From assembly GCA_037783415.1 (NCBI GenBank), contig JAZGTN010000177.1:186001-250000 (forward strand): a stretch of DNA of 64,000 nt, given 5' to 3'. A program made the position numbers and the translations under genes. Origin of the DNA: Leptasterias polaris. Lineage: Eukaryota; Echinodermata; Asteroidea; Forcipulatida; Asteriidae. The notes under the pieces were generated by a model. That model made no database searches and was not told the origin of the DNA. It saw only the letters and a list, made by a program, of their open reading frames with translations. This document shows, in pieces, positions 39,997-54,480 of this stretch; the stretch's first letter is position 1; every line of letters starts with the position of its first letter.

Positions 39997-42398
39997 AAGA
40001 AACATGGGTGTACTGAACAAACTGGTTGATTCTGAGCGTATTCTGAGACGAAAAAAATTCAAACCCCTCAGAATGCGCTGAGATTAATTCTTTACTAAGA
40101 AACATGGGTGTACTGAACAAACTGGTTGATTCTGAGCGTATTCTGAGACGAAAAAAATTCAAACCCCTCAGAATGCGCTGAGATTAATTCTTTACTAAGA
40201 AACATGGGTGTACTGAACAAACTGGTTGATTCTGAGCGTGATCGGAGACGAAAAAAAATTCAAACCCCTCAGAATTCGCTGAGATTAATTCTTTACTAAG
40301 AAACAAGGGTGTACTGAACAAACTGGTTGATTCTGAGCGTATTCTGAGACGAAAAAAATTCAAACCCCTCAGAATGCGCTGAGATGAATTTTTTAATAAG
40401 AAACAAGGGTGTACTGAACAAACTGGTTGATTCTGAGCGTGATCGGAGACGAAAAAAATTCAAACCCCTCAAAACGCGCTGAGATTAATTCTTTACTAAG
40501 AAACAAGGGTGTACTGAACAAACTGGTTGATTCTGAGCGTATTCTGAGACGAAAAAAATTCAAACCCCTCAGAATGCGCTGAGATGAATTTTTTAATAAG
40601 AAACAAGGGTGTACTGAACAAACTGGTTGATTCTGAGCGTATTCTGAGACGAAAAAAAATTCAAACCCCTCAGAATGCGCTGAGATTAATTCTTTACTAA
40701 GAAACATGGGTGTACTGAACAAACTGGTTGATTCTGAGCGTATTCTGAGACGAAAAAAATTCAAACCCCTCAGAATGCGCTGAGATTAATTCTTTACTAA
40801 GAAACATGGGTGTACTGAACAAACTGGTTGATTCTGAGCGTATTCTGAGACGAAAAAAATTCAAACCCCTCAGAATGCGCTGAGATTAATTCTTTACTAA
40901 GAAACATGGGTGTACTGAACAAACTGGTTGATTCTGAGCGTATTCTGAGACGAAAAAAATTCAAACCCCTCAGAATGCGCTGAGATTAATTCTTTACTAA
41001 GAAACATGGGTGTACTGAACAAACTGCTTGATTCTGAGCGTATTCTGAGACGAAAAAAATTCAAACCCCTCAGAATGCGCTGAGATTAATTCTTTACTAA
41101 GAAACATGGGTGTACTGAACAAACTGGTTGATTCTGAGCGTGATCGGAGACGAAAAAAATTCAAACCCCTCAGAATGCGCTGAGATTAATTCTTTACTAA
41201 GAAAAATGGGTGTACTGAACAAACTGGTTGATTCTGAGCGTATTCTGAGACGAAAAAAATTCAAACCCCTCAGAATGCGCTGAGATTAATTCTTTACTAA
41301 GAAACATGGGTGTACTGAACAAACTGGTTGATTCTGAGCGTATTCTGAGACGAAAAAAATTCAAACCCCTCAGAATGCGCTGAGATTAATTCTTTACTAA
41401 GAAACATGGGTGTACTGAACAAACTGGTTGATTCTGAGCGTATTCTGAGACGAAAAAAATTCAAACCCCTCAGAATGCGCTGAGATTAATTCTTTACTAA
41501 GAAACATGGGTGTACTGAACAAACTGGTTGATTCTGAGCGTATTCTGAGACGAAAAAAATTCAAACCCCTCAGAATGCGCTGAGATTAATTCTTTACTAA
41601 GAAACATGGGTGTACTGAACAAACTGGTTGATTCTGAGCGTATTCTGAGACGAAAAAAATTCAAACCCCTCAGAATGCGCTGAGATTAATTCTTTACTAA
41701 GAAACATGGGTGTACTGAACAAACTGGTTGATTCTGAGCGTATTCTGAGACGAAAAAAATTCAAACCCCTCAGAATGCGCTGAGATTAATTCTTTACTAA
41801 GAAACATGGGTGTACTGAACAAACTGGTTGATTCTGAGCGTATTCTGAGACGAAAAAAATTCAAACCCCTCAGAATGCGCTGAGATTAATTCTTTACTAA
41901 GAAACATGGGTGTACTGAACAAACTGGTTGATTCTGAGCGTATTCTGAGACGAAAAAAATTCAAACCCCTCAGAATGCGCTGAGATTAATTCTTTACTAA
42001 GAAACATGGGTGTACTGAACAAACTGCTTGATTCTGAGCGTATTCTGAGACGAAAAAAATTCAAACCCCTCAGAATGCGCTGAGATTAATTCTTTACTAA
42101 GAAACATGGGTGTACTGAACAAACTGGTTGATTCTGAGCGTATTCTGAGACGAAAAAAATTCAAACCCCTCAGAATGCGCTGAGATTAATTCTTTACTAA
42201 GAAACATGGGTGTACTGAACAAACTGGTTGATTCTGAGCGTATTCTGAGACGAAAAAAATTCAAACCCCTCAAAACGCGCTGAGATTAATTCTTTACTAA
42301 GAAACAAGGGTGTACTGAACAAACTGGTTGATTCTGAGCGTGATCGGAGACGAAAAAAATTCAAACCCCTCAAAACGCGCTGAGATTAATTCTTTACT

Positions 42399-42766
42399 AA
42401 GAAACAACAGTGTTGGGACCGTACTGGTTGAATCTAAGCGCGATCGGAGATGAAAAAAAATAAAATACCTCAAAACTCCTGTAAACCTGTAAGCCACCAG
42501 ATGTCAATACACTTTCCAGGTTAAAAAGAACACAACATCCTTTGAGGCACAAAACCAGGTCACAAAACCACAAATACATCATGTAATCACAAGCAAAGTG
42601 GCTAGTGAAGCAAGAGTATTACAAACTAAAACAATTGTATAACAATCTGCGCAGGATTAACCACAAGGATACCACACAGCCAGCTTGTCTTTTGAGTGAA
42701 TCTAAGCGCGATCGGAGACGAACAAAATTAAAACCCCTCAAAACACGCTGAGATGAATTTTTTAAT
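42399..42766 (+). repeat. 368-bp composite unit, copy 9 (first of right family)
   Basis: GGGACC form. The upstream flank has one ACAAG/GATCGG monomer only. Downstream, TGTAGTGAAC (near 42880) and TTTACAAAG (near 42961) replace TGTACTGAAC and TTTACTAAG; these changes follow every right-family unit and none of the left-family units. Confidence 0.92.
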
Positions 42767-45066
42767 AAGAAACAGGGGTGTTGTGAACAAACTGGTTCAT
42801 TCTGAGCGTATTCTGAGACGAAAAAAATTCAAACCCCTCAGAATGCGCTGAGATTAATTCTTTACTAAGAAACATGGGTGTAGTGAACAAACTGGTTGAT
42901 TCTGAGCGTATTCTGAGACGAAAAAAATTCAAACCCCTCAGAATGCGCTGAGATTAATTCTTTACAAAGAAACATGGGTGTACTGAACAAACTGGTTGAT
43001 TCTGAGCGTATTCTGAGACGAAAAAAATTCAAACCCCTCAGAATGCGCTGAGATTAATTCTTTACTAAGAAACATGGGTGTACTGAACAAACTGGTTGAT
43101 TCTGAGCGTATTCTGAGACGAAAAAAATTCAAACCCCTCAGAATGCGCTGAGATTAATTCTTTACTAAGAAACATGGGTGTACTGAACAAACTGGTTGAT
43201 TCTGAGCGTATTCTGAGACGAAAAAAATTCAAACCCCTCAGAATGCGCTGAGATTAATTCTTTACTAAGAAACATGGGTGTACTGAACAAACTGGTTGAT
43301 TCTGAGCGTATTCTGAGACGAAAAAAATTCAAACCCCTCAGAATGCGCTGAGATTAATTCTTTACTAAGAAACATGGGTGTACTGAACAAACTGCTTGAT
43401 TCTGAGCGTATTCTGAGACGAAAAAAATTCAAACCCCTCAGAATGCGCTGAGATTAATTCTTTACTAAGAAACATGGGTGTACTGAACAAACTGGTTGAT
43501 TCTGAGCGTGATCGGAGACGAAAAAAATTCAAACCCCTCAGAATGCGCTGAGATTAATTCTTTACTAAGAAACATGGGTGTACTGAACAAACTGGTTGAT
43601 TCTGAGCGTATTCTGAGACGAAAAAAATTCAAACCCCTCAGAATGCGCTGAGATTAATTCTTTACTAAGAAACATGGGTGTACTGAACAAACTGGTTGAT
43701 TCTGAGCGTATTCTGAGACGAAAAAAATTCAAACCCCTCAGAATGCGCTGAGATTAATTCTTTACTAAGAAACATGGGTGTACTGAACAAACTGGTTGAT
43801 TCTGAGCGTATTCTGAGACGAAAAAAATTCAAACCCCTCAGAATGCGCTGAGATTAATTCTTTACTAAGAAACATGGGTGTACTGAACAAACTGGTTGAT
43901 TCTGAGCGTATTCTGAGACGAAAAAAATTCAAACCCCTCAGAATGCGCTGAGATTAATTCTTTACTAAGAAACATGGGTGTACTGAACAAACTGGTTGAT
44001 TCTGAGCGTATTCTGAGACGAAAAAAATTCAAACCCCTCAGAATGCGCTGAGATTAATTCTTTACTAAGAAACATGGGTGTACTGAACAAACTGGTTGAT
44101 TCTGAGCGTATTCTGAGACGAAAAAAATTCAAACCCCTCAGAATGCGCTGAGATTAATTCTTTACTAAGAAACATGGGTGTACTGAACAAACTGGTTGAT
44201 TCTGAGCGTATTCTGAGACGAAAAAAATTCAAACCCCTCAGAATGCGCTGAGATTAATTCTTTACTAAGAAACATGGGTGTACTGAACAAACTGGTTGAT
44301 TCTGAGCGTATTCTGAGACGAAAAAAATTCAAACCCCTCAGAATGCGCTGAGATTAATTCTTTACTAAGAAACATGGGTGTACTGAACAAACTGCTTGAT
44401 TCTGAGCGTATTCTGAGACGAAAAAAATTCAAACCCCTCAGAATGCGCTGAGATTAATTCTTTACTAAGAAACATGGGTGTACTGAACAAACTGGTTGAT
44501 TCTGAGCGTATTCTGAGACGAAAAAAATTCAAACCCCTCAGAATGCGCTGAGATTAATTCTTTACTAAGAAACATGGGTGTACTGAACAAACTGGTTGAT
44601 TCTGAGCGTATTCTGAGACGAAAAAAATTCAAACCCCTCAGAATGCGCTGAGATTAATTCTTTACTAAGAAACATGGGTGTACTGAACAAACTGCTTGAT
44701 TCTGAGCGTATTCTGAGACGAAAAAAATTCAAACCCCTCAGAATGCGCTGAGATTAATTCTTTACTAAGAAACATGGGTGTACTGAACAAACTGGTTGAT
44801 TCTGAGCGTATTCTGAGACGAAAAAAATTCAAACCCCTCAGAATGCGCTGAGATTAATTCTTTACTAAGAAACATGGGTGTACTGAACAAACTGGTTGAT
44901 TCTGAGCGTATTCTGAGACGAAAAAAATTCAAACCCCTCAAAACGCGCTGAGATTAATTCTTTACTAAGAAAAAAGGGTGTACTGAACAAACTGGTTGAT
45001 TCTGAGCGTGATCGGAGACGAAAAAAATTCAAACCCCTCAAAACGCGCTGAGATTAATTCTTTACT

Positions 45067-45434
45067 AAGAAACAACAGTGTTGGGTCCGTACTGGTTGAA
45101 TCTAAGCGCGATCGGAGATGAAAAAAAATAAAATACCTCAAAACTCCTGTAAACCTGTAAGCCACCAGATGTCAATACACTTTCCAGGTTAAAAAGAACA
45201 CAACATCCTTTGAGGCCCAAAACCAGGTCACAAAACCACAAATACATCATGTAATCACAAGCAAAGTGGCTAGTGAAGCAAGAGTATTACAAACTAAAAC
45301 AATTGTATAACAATCTGCGCAGGATTAACCACAAGGATACCACACAGCCAGCTTGTCTTTTGAGTGAATCTAAGCGCGATCGGAGACGAACAAAATTAAA
45401 ACCCCTCAAAACACGCTGAGATGAATTTTTTAAT
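45067..45434 (+). repeat. 368-bp composite unit, copy 10
   Basis: GGGTCC form of the head, with a private base change in the core (GAGGCCCAA at 45217, where the other copies have GAGGCACAA). A preceding monomer has AAGAAAAAAG at 44973. 2668 bp after copy 9. Confidence 0.92.
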
Positions 45435-48400
45435 AAGAAACAGGGGTGTTGTGAACAAACTGGTTCATTCTGAGCGTATTCTGAGACGAAAAAAATTCAA
45501 ACCCCTCAGAATGCGCTGAGATTAATTCTTTACTAAGAAACATGGGTGTAGTGAACAAACTGGTTGATTCTGAGCGTATTCTGAGACGAAAAAAATTCAA
45601 ACCCCTCAGAATGCGCTGAGATTAATTCTTTACAAAGAAACATGGGTGTACTGAACAAACTGGTTGATTCTGAGCGTATTCTGAGACGAAAAAAATTCAA
45701 ACCCCTCAGAATGCGCTGAGATTAATTCTTTACTAAGAAACATGGGTGTACTGAACAAACTGGTTGATTCTGAGCGTATTCTGAGACGAAAAAAATTCAA
45801 ACCCCTCAGAATGCGCTGAGATTAATTCTTTACTAAGAAACATGGGTGTACTGAACAAACTGGTTGATTCTGAGCGTGATCGGAGACGAAAAAAAATTCA
45901 AACCCCTCAGAATTCGCTGAGATTAATTCTTTACTAAGAAACAAGGGTGTACTGAACAAACTGGTTGATTCTGAGCGTATTCTGAGACGAAAAAAATTCA
46001 AACCCCTCAGAATGCGCTGAGATGAATTTTTTAATAAGAAACAAGGGTGTACTGAACAAACTGGTTGATTCTGAGCGTGATCGGAGACGAAAAAAATTCA
46101 AACCCCTCAAAACGCGCTGAGATTAATTCTTTACTAAGAAACAAGGGTGTACTGAACAAACTGGTTGATTCTGAGCGTATTCTGAGACGAAAAAAATTCA
46201 AACCCCTCAGAATGCGCTGAGATGAATTTTTTAATAAGAAACAAGGGTGTACTGAACAAACTGGTTGATTCTGAGCGTATTCTGAGACGAAAAAAAATTC
46301 AAACCCCTCAGAATGCGCTGAGATTAATTCATTACTAAGAAACATGGGTGTACTGAACAAACAGGTTGATTCTGAGCGTATTCTGAGACGAAAAAAATTC
46401 AAACCCCTCAGAATGCGCTGAGATTAATTCTTTACTAAGAAACATGGGTGTACTGAACAAACTGGTTGATTCTGAGCGTGATCGGAGACGAAAAAAATTC
46501 AAACCCCTCAGAATTCGCTGAGATTAATTCGTTACTAAGAAACATGGGTGTACTGAACAAACTGGTTGATTCTGAGCGTATTCTGAGACGAAAAAAATTC
46601 AAACCCCTCAGAATGCGCTGAGATGAATTTTTTAATAAGAAACAAGGGTGTACTGAACAAACTGGTTGATTCTGAGCGTGATCGGAGACGAAAAAAATTC
46701 AAACCCCTCAAAACGCATTGAGATTAATTCTTTACTAAGAAACATGGGTGTACTGAACAAACTGGTTGATTCTGAGCGTATTCTGAGACGAAAAAAATTC
46801 AAACCCCTCAGAATGCGCTGAGATTAATTCTTTACTAAGAAACATGGGTGTACTGAACAAACTGGTTGATTCTGAGCGTATTCTGAGACGAAAAAAATTC
46901 AAACCCCTCAGAATGCGCTGAGATTAATTCTTTACTAAGAAACATGGGTGTACTGAACAAACTGGTTGATTCTGAGCGTATTCTGAGACGAAAAAAATTC
47001 AAACCCCTCAGAATGCGCTGAGATTAATTCTTTACTAAGAAACATGGGTGTACTGAACAAACTGGTTGATTCTGAGCGTATTCTGAGACGAAAAAAATTC
47101 AAACCCCTCAAAACGCGCTGAGATTAATTCTTTACTAAGAAACAAGGGTGTACTGAACAAACTGGTTGATTCTGAGCGTGATCGGAGACGAAAAAAATTC
47201 AAACCGCTCAAAACGCGCTGAGATTAATTCTTTACTAAGAAACATGGGTGTACTGAACAAACTGGTTAATTCTGAGCGTGATCGGAGACGAAAAAAATTC
47301 AAACCCCTCAAAACGCGCTGAGATTAATTCTTTACTAAGAAACATGGGTGTACTGAACAAACTGGTTGATTCTGAGCGTATTCTGAGACGAAAAAAATTC
47401 AAACCCCTCAGAATGCGCTGAGATTAATTCTTTACTAAGAAACATGGGTGTACTGAACAAACTGGTTGATTCTGAGCGTATTCTGAGACGAAAAAAATTC
47501 AAACCCCTCAGAATGCGCTGAGATTAATTCTTTACTAAGAAACATGGGTGTACTGAACAAACTGGTTGATTCTGAGCGTATTCTGAGACGAAAAAAATTC
47601 AAACCCCTCAGAATGCGCTGAGATTAATTCTTTACTAAGAAACATGGGTGTACTGAACAAACTGGTTGATTCTGAGCGTATTCTGAGACGAAAAAAATTC
47701 AAACCCCTCAGAATGCGCTGAGATTAATTCTTTACTAAGAAACATGGGTGTACTGAACAAACTGGTTGATTCTGAGCGTGATCGGAGACGAAAAAAATTC
47801 AAACCCCTCAGAATTCGCTGAGATTAATTCGTTACTAAGAAACATGGGTGTACTGAACAAACTGGTTGATTCTGAGCGTATTCTGAGACGAAAAAAATTC
47901 AAACCCCTCAGAATGCGCTGAGATGAATTTTTTAATAAGAAACAAGGGTGTACTGAACAAACTGGTTGATTCTGAGCGTGATCGGAGACGAAAAAAATTC
48001 AAACCCCTCAAAACGCATTGAGATTAATTCTTTACTAAGAAACATGGGTGTACTGAACAAACTGGTTGATTCTGAGCGTATTCTGAGACGAAAAAAATTC
48101 AAACCCCTCAGAATGCGCTGAGATTAATTCTTTACTAAGAAACATGGGTGTACTGAACAAACTGGTTGATTCTGAGCGTATTCTGAGACGAAAAAAATTC
48201 AAACCCCTCAGAATGCGCTGAGATTAATTCTTTACTAAGAAACATGGGTGTACTGAACAAACTGGTTGATTCTGAGCGTATTCTGAGACGAAAAAAATTC
48301 AAACCCCTCAGAATGCGCTGAGATTAATTCTTTACTAAGAAACATGGGTGTACTGAACAAACTGGTTGATTCTGAGCGTATTCTGAGACGAAAAAAATTC

Positions 48401-48936
48401 AAACCCCTCAGAATGCGCTGAGATTAATTCTTTACTAAGAAACATGGGTGTACTGAACAAACTGGTTGATTCTGAGCGTATTCTGAGACGAAAAAAATTC
48501 AAACCCCTCAGAATGCGCTGAGATTAATTCTTTACTAAGAAACATGGGTGTACTGAACAAACTGGTTGATTCTGAGCGTATTCTGAGACGAAAAAAATTC
48601 AAACCCCTCAAAACGCGCTGAGATTAATTCTTTACTAAGAAACATGGGTGTACTGAACAAACTGGTTGATTCTGAGCGTATTCTGAGACGAAAAAAATTC
48701 AAACCCCTCAAAACGCGCTGAGATTAATTCTTTACTAAGAAACAAGGGTGTACTGAACAAACTGGTTGATTCTGAGCGTGATCGGAGACGAAAAAAATTC
48801 AAACCCCTCAAAACGCGCTGAGATTAATTCTTTACTAAGAAACATGGGTGTACTGAACAAACTGGTTAATTCTGAGCGTATTCTGAGACGAAAAAAATTC
48901 AAACCCCTCAAAACGCGCTGAGATTAATTCTTTACT

Positions 48937-49042
48937 AAGAAACATGGGTGTAGGCCTACTGAACAAACTGGTTGATTCTGAGCGTATTCTGAGACGAAAA
49001 AAATTCAAACCCCTCAGAATGCGCTGAGATTAATTCTTTACT
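48937..49042 (+). repeat. 106-bp marker monomer, copy 8
   Basis: Same insertion with right-family flanks; 9046 bp after copy 7. No further copy occurs to the end of the window. Confidence 0.92.
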
Positions 49043-51444
49043 AAGAAACATGGGTGTACTGAACAAACTGGTTGATTCTGAGCGTATTCTGAGACGAAAA
49101 AAATTCAAACCCCTCAGAATGCGCTGAGATTAATTCTTTACTAAGAAACATGGGTGTACTGAACAAACTGGTTGATTCTGAGCGTATTCTGAGACGAAAA
49201 AAATTCAAACCCCTCAGAATGCGCTGAGATTAATTCTTTACTAAGAAACATGGGTGTACTGAACAAACTGGTTGATTCTGAGCGTGATCGGAGACGAAAA
49301 AAAATTCAAACCCCTCAGAATTCGCTGAGATTAATTCTTTACTAAGAAACAAGGGTGTACTGAACAAACTGGTTGATTCTGAGCGTATTCTGAGACGAAA
49401 AAAATTCAAACCCCTCAGAATGCGCTGAGATGAATTTTTTAATAAGAAACAAGGGTGTACTGAACAAACTGGTTGATTCTGAGCGTGATCGGAGACGAAA
49501 AAAATTCAAACCCCTCAAAACGCGCTGAGATTAATTCTTTACTAAGAAACAAGGGTGTACTGAACAAACTGGTTGATTCTGAGCGTATTCTGAGACGAAA
49601 AAAATTCAAACCCCTCAGAATGCGCTGAGATGAATTTTTTAATAAGAAACAAGGGTGTACTGAACAAACTGGTTGATTCTGAGCGTATTCTGAGACGAAA
49701 AAAAATTCAAACCCCTCAGAATGCGCTGAGATTAATTCTTTACTAAGAAACATGGGTGTACTGAACAAACTGGTTGATTCTGAGCGTATTCTGAGACGAA
49801 AAAAATTCAAACCCCTCAGAATGCGCTGAGATTAATTCTTTACTAAGAAACATGGGTGTACTGAACAAACTGGTTGATTCTGAGCGTATTCTGAGACGAA
49901 AAAAATTCAAACCCCTCAGAATGCGCTGAGATTAATTCTTTACTAAGAAACATGGGTGTACTGAACAAACTGGTTGATTCTGAGCGTATTCTGAGACGAA
50001 AAAAATTCAAACCCCTCAGAATGCGCTGAGATTAATTCTTTACTAAGAAACATGGGTGTACTGAACAAACTGCTTGATTCTGAGCGTATTCTGAGACGAA
50101 AAAAATTCAAACCCCTCAGAATGCGCTGAGATTAATTCTTTACTAAGAAACATGGGTGTACTGAACAAACTGGTTGATTCTGAGCGTGATCGGAGACGAA
50201 AAAAATTCAAACCCCTCAGAATGCGCTGAGATTAATTCTTTACTAAGAAACATGGGTGTACTGAACAAACTGGTTGATTCTGAGCGTATTCTGAGACGAA
50301 AAAAATTCAAACCCCTCAGAATGCGCTGAGATTAATTCTTTACTAAGAAACATGGGTGTACTGAACAAACTGGTTGATTCTGAGCGTATTCTGAGACGAA
50401 AAAAATTCAAACCCCTCAGAATGCGCTGAGATTAATTCTTTACTAAGAAACATGGGTGTACTGAACAAACTGGTTGATTCTGAGCGTATTCTGAGACGAA
50501 AAAAATTCAAACCCCTCAGAATGCGCTGAGATTAATTCTTTACTAAGAAACATGGGTGTACTGAACAAACTGGTTGATTCTGAGCGTATTCTGAGACGAA
50601 AAAAATTCAAACCCCTCAGAATGCGCTGAGATTAATTCTTTACTAAGAAACATGGGTGTACTGAACAAACTGGTTGATTCTGAGCGTATTCTGAGACGAA
50701 AAAAATTCAAACCCCTCAGAATGCGCTGAGATTAATTCTTTACTAAGAAACATGGGTGTACTGAACAAACTGGTTGATTCTGAGCGTATTCTGAGACGAA
50801 AAAAATTCAAACCCCTCAGAATGCGCTGAGATTAATTCTTTACTAAGAAACATGGGTGTACTGAACAAACTGGTTGATTCTGAGCGTATTCTGAGACGAA
50901 AAAAATTCAAACCCCTCAGAATGCGCTGAGATTAATTCTTTACTAAGAAACATGGGTGTACTGAACAAACTGGTTGATTCTGAGCGTATTCTGAGACGAA
51001 AAAAATTCAAACCCCTCAGAATGCGCTGAGATTAATTCTTTACTAAGAAACATGGGTGTACTGAACAAACTGCTTGATTCTGAGCGTATTCTGAGACGAA
51101 AAAAATTCAAACCCCTCAGAATGCGCTGAGATTAATTCTTTACTAAGAAACATGGGTGTACTGAACAAACTGGTTGATTCTGAGCGTATTCTGAGACGAA
51201 AAAAATTCAAACCCCTCAGAATGCGCTGAGATTAATTCTTTACTAAGAAACATGGGTGTACTGAACAAACTGGTTGATTCTGAGCGTATTCTGAGACGAA
51301 AAAAATTCAAACCCCTCAAAACGCGCTGAGATTAATTCTTTACTAAGAAACAAGGGTGTACTGAACAAACTGGTTGATTCTGAGCGTGATCGGAGACGAA
51401 AAAAATTCAAACCCCTCAAAACGCGCTGAGATTAATTCTTTACT

Positions 51445-51812
51445 AAGAAACAACAGTGTTGGGACCGTACTGGTTGAATCTAAGCGCGATCGGAGATGAA
51501 AAAAAATAAAATACCTCAAAACTCCTGTAAACCTGTAAGCCACCAGATGTCAATACACTTTCCAGGTTAAAAAGAACACAACATCCTTTGAGGCACAAAA
51601 CCAGGTCACAAAACCACAAATACATCATGTAATCACAAGCAAAGTGGCTAGTGAAGCAAGAGTATTACAAACTAAAACAATTGTATAACAATCTGCGCAG
51701 GATTAACCACAAGGATACCACACAGCCAGCTTGTCTTTTGAGTGAATCTAAGCGCGATCGGAGACGAACAAAATTAAAACCCCTCAAAACACGCTGAGAT
51801 GAATTTTTTAAT
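51445..51812 (+). repeat. 368-bp composite unit, copy 11
   Basis: Corresponds to copy 9 at +9046 bp. GGGACC form with right-family downstream variants. Confidence 0.92.
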
Positions 51813-54112
51813 AAGAAACAGGGGTGTTGTGAACAAACTGGTTCATTCTGAGCGTATTCTGAGACGAAAAAAATTCAAACCCCTCAGAATGCGCTGAGAT
51901 TAATTCTTTACTAAGAAACATGGGTGTAGTGAACAAACTGGTTGATTCTGAGCGTATTCTGAGACGAAAAAAATTCAAACCCCTCAGAATGCGCTGAGAT
52001 TAATTCTTTACAAAGAAACATGGGTGTACTGAACAAACTGGTTGATTCTGAGCGTATTCTGAGACGAAAAAAATTCAAACCCCTCAGAATGCGCTGAGAT
52101 TAATTCTTTACTAAGAAACATGGGTGTACTGAACAAACTGGTTGATTCTGAGCGTATTCTGAGACGAAAAAAATTCAAACCCCTCAGAATGCGCTGAGAT
52201 TAATTCTTTACTAAGAAACATGGGTGTACTGAACAAACTGGTTGATTCTGAGCGTATTCTGAGACGAAAAAAATTCAAACCCCTCAGAATGCGCTGAGAT
52301 TAATTCTTTACTAAGAAACATGGGTGTACTGAACAAACTGGTTGATTCTGAGCGTATTCTGAGACGAAAAAAATTCAAACCCCTCAGAATGCGCTGAGAT
52401 TAATTCTTTACTAAGAAACATGGGTGTACTGAACAAACTGCTTGATTCTGAGCGTATTCTGAGACGAAAAAAATTCAAACCCCTCAGAATGCGCTGAGAT
52501 TAATTCTTTACTAAGAAACATGGGTGTACTGAACAAACTGGTTGATTCTGAGCGTGATCGGAGACGAAAAAAATTCAAACCCCTCAGAATGCGCTGAGAT
52601 TAATTCTTTACTAAGAAACATGGGTGTACTGAACAAACTGGTTGATTCTGAGCGTATTCTGAGACGAAAAAAATTCAAACCCCTCAGAATGCGCTGAGAT
52701 TAATTCTTTACTAAGAAACATGGGTGTACTGAACAAACTGGTTGATTCTGAGCGTATTCTGAGACGAAAAAAATTCAAACCCCTCAGAATGCGCTGAGAT
52801 TAATTCTTTACTAAGAAACATGGGTGTACTGAACAAACTGGTTGATTCTGAGCGTATTCTGAGACGAAAAAAATTCAAACCCCTCAGAATGCGCTGAGAT
52901 TAATTCTTTACTAAGAAACATGGGTGTACTGAACAAACTGGTTGATTCTGAGCGTATTCTGAGACGAAAAAAATTCAAACCCCTCAGAATGCGCTGAGAT
53001 TAATTCTTTACTAAGAAACATGGGTGTACTGAACAAACTGGTTGATTCTGAGCGTATTCTGAGACGAAAAAAATTCAAACCCCTCAGAATGCGCTGAGAT
53101 TAATTCTTTACTAAGAAACATGGGTGTACTGAACAAACTGGTTGATTCTGAGCGTATTCTGAGACGAAAAAAATTCAAACCCCTCAGAATGCGCTGAGAT
53201 TAATTCTTTACTAAGAAACATGGGTGTACTGAACAAACTGGTTGATTCTGAGCGTATTCTGAGACGAAAAAAATTCAAACCCCTCAGAATGCGCTGAGAT
53301 TAATTCTTTACTAAGAAACATGGGTGTACTGAACAAACTGGTTGATTCTGAGCGTATTCTGAGACGAAAAAAATTCAAACCCCTCAGAATGCGCTGAGAT
53401 TAATTCTTTACTAAGAAACATGGGTGTACTGAACAAACTGCTTGATTCTGAGCGTATTCTGAGACGAAAAAAATTCAAACCCCTCAGAATGCGCTGAGAT
53501 TAATTCTTTACTAAGAAACATGGGTGTACTGAACAAACTGGTTGATTCTGAGCGTATTCTGAGACGAAAAAAATTCAAACCCCTCAGAATGCGCTGAGAT
53601 TAATTCTTTACTAAGAAACATGGGTGTACTGAACAAACTGGTTGATTCTGAGCGTATTCTGAGACGAAAAAAATTCAAACCCCTCAGAATGCGCTGAGAT
53701 TAATTCTTTACTAAGAAACATGGGTGTACTGAACAAACTGCTTGATTCTGAGCGTATTCTGAGACGAAAAAAATTCAAACCCCTCAGAATGCGCTGAGAT
53801 TAATTCTTTACTAAGAAACATGGGTGTACTGAACAAACTGGTTGATTCTGAGCGTATTCTGAGACGAAAAAAATTCAAACCCCTCAGAATGCGCTGAGAT
53901 TAATTCTTTACTAAGAAACATGGGTGTACTGAACAAACTGGTTGATTCTGAGCGTATTCTGAGACGAAAAAAATTCAAACCCCTCAAAACGCGCTGAGAT
54001 TAATTCTTTACTAAGAAACAAGGGTGTACTGAACAAACTGGTTGATTCTGAGCGTGATCGGAGACGAAAAAAATTCAAACCCCTCAAAACGCGCTGAGAT
54101 TAATTCTTTACT

Positions 54113-54480
54113 AAGAAACAACAGTGTTGGGTCCGTACTGGTTGAATCTAAGCGCGATCGGAGATGAAAAAAAATAAAATACCTCAAAACTCCTGTAAAC
54201 CTGTAAGCCACCAGATGTCAATACACTTTCCAGGTTAAAAAGAACACAACATCCTTTGAGGCACAAAACCAGGTCACAAAACCACAAATACATCATGTAA
54301 TCACAAGCAAAGTGGCTAGTGAAGCAAGAGTATTACAAACTAAAACAATTGTATAACAATCTGCGCAGGATTAACCACAAGGATACCACACAGCCAGCTT
54401 GTCTTTTGAGTGAATCTAAGCGCGATCGGAGACGAACAAAATTAAAACCCCTCAAAACACGCTGAGATGAATTTTTTAAT
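54113..54480 (+). repeat. 368-bp composite unit, copy 12
   Basis: Corresponds to copy 10 at +9046 bp. GGGTCC form, but with the common GAGGCACAA core, so the copy 10 change arose after or was lost since the duplication. Confidence 0.92.

Larger units (their letters stand above)
36789..45834. repeat. 9046-bp tandem duplication, copy 1
   Basis: The unit starts at the 101-bp GAATTC monomer and ends one base before the corresponding monomer of copy 2. It contains S5-type array, one 106-bp marker (39891) and composite units 42399 and 45067. Compared with copy 2, I saw only four base differences by eye: 41205, 44973 and 45217 here, and 54844 in copy 2. An alignment could find more. Confidence 0.85.
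39891..48936. repeat. Higher-order block S7 (9046 bp)
   Basis: The left part repeats S6. The block then contains composite units at 42399 and 45067, spaced 2668 bp apart, followed by a third copy of the S5-type array from about 45835. GCTTGATT monomers mark the inter-unit array near 43394, 44394 and 44694. The marker-to-marker length equals the 9046-bp duplication unit. There are no genes. Confidence 0.82.
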
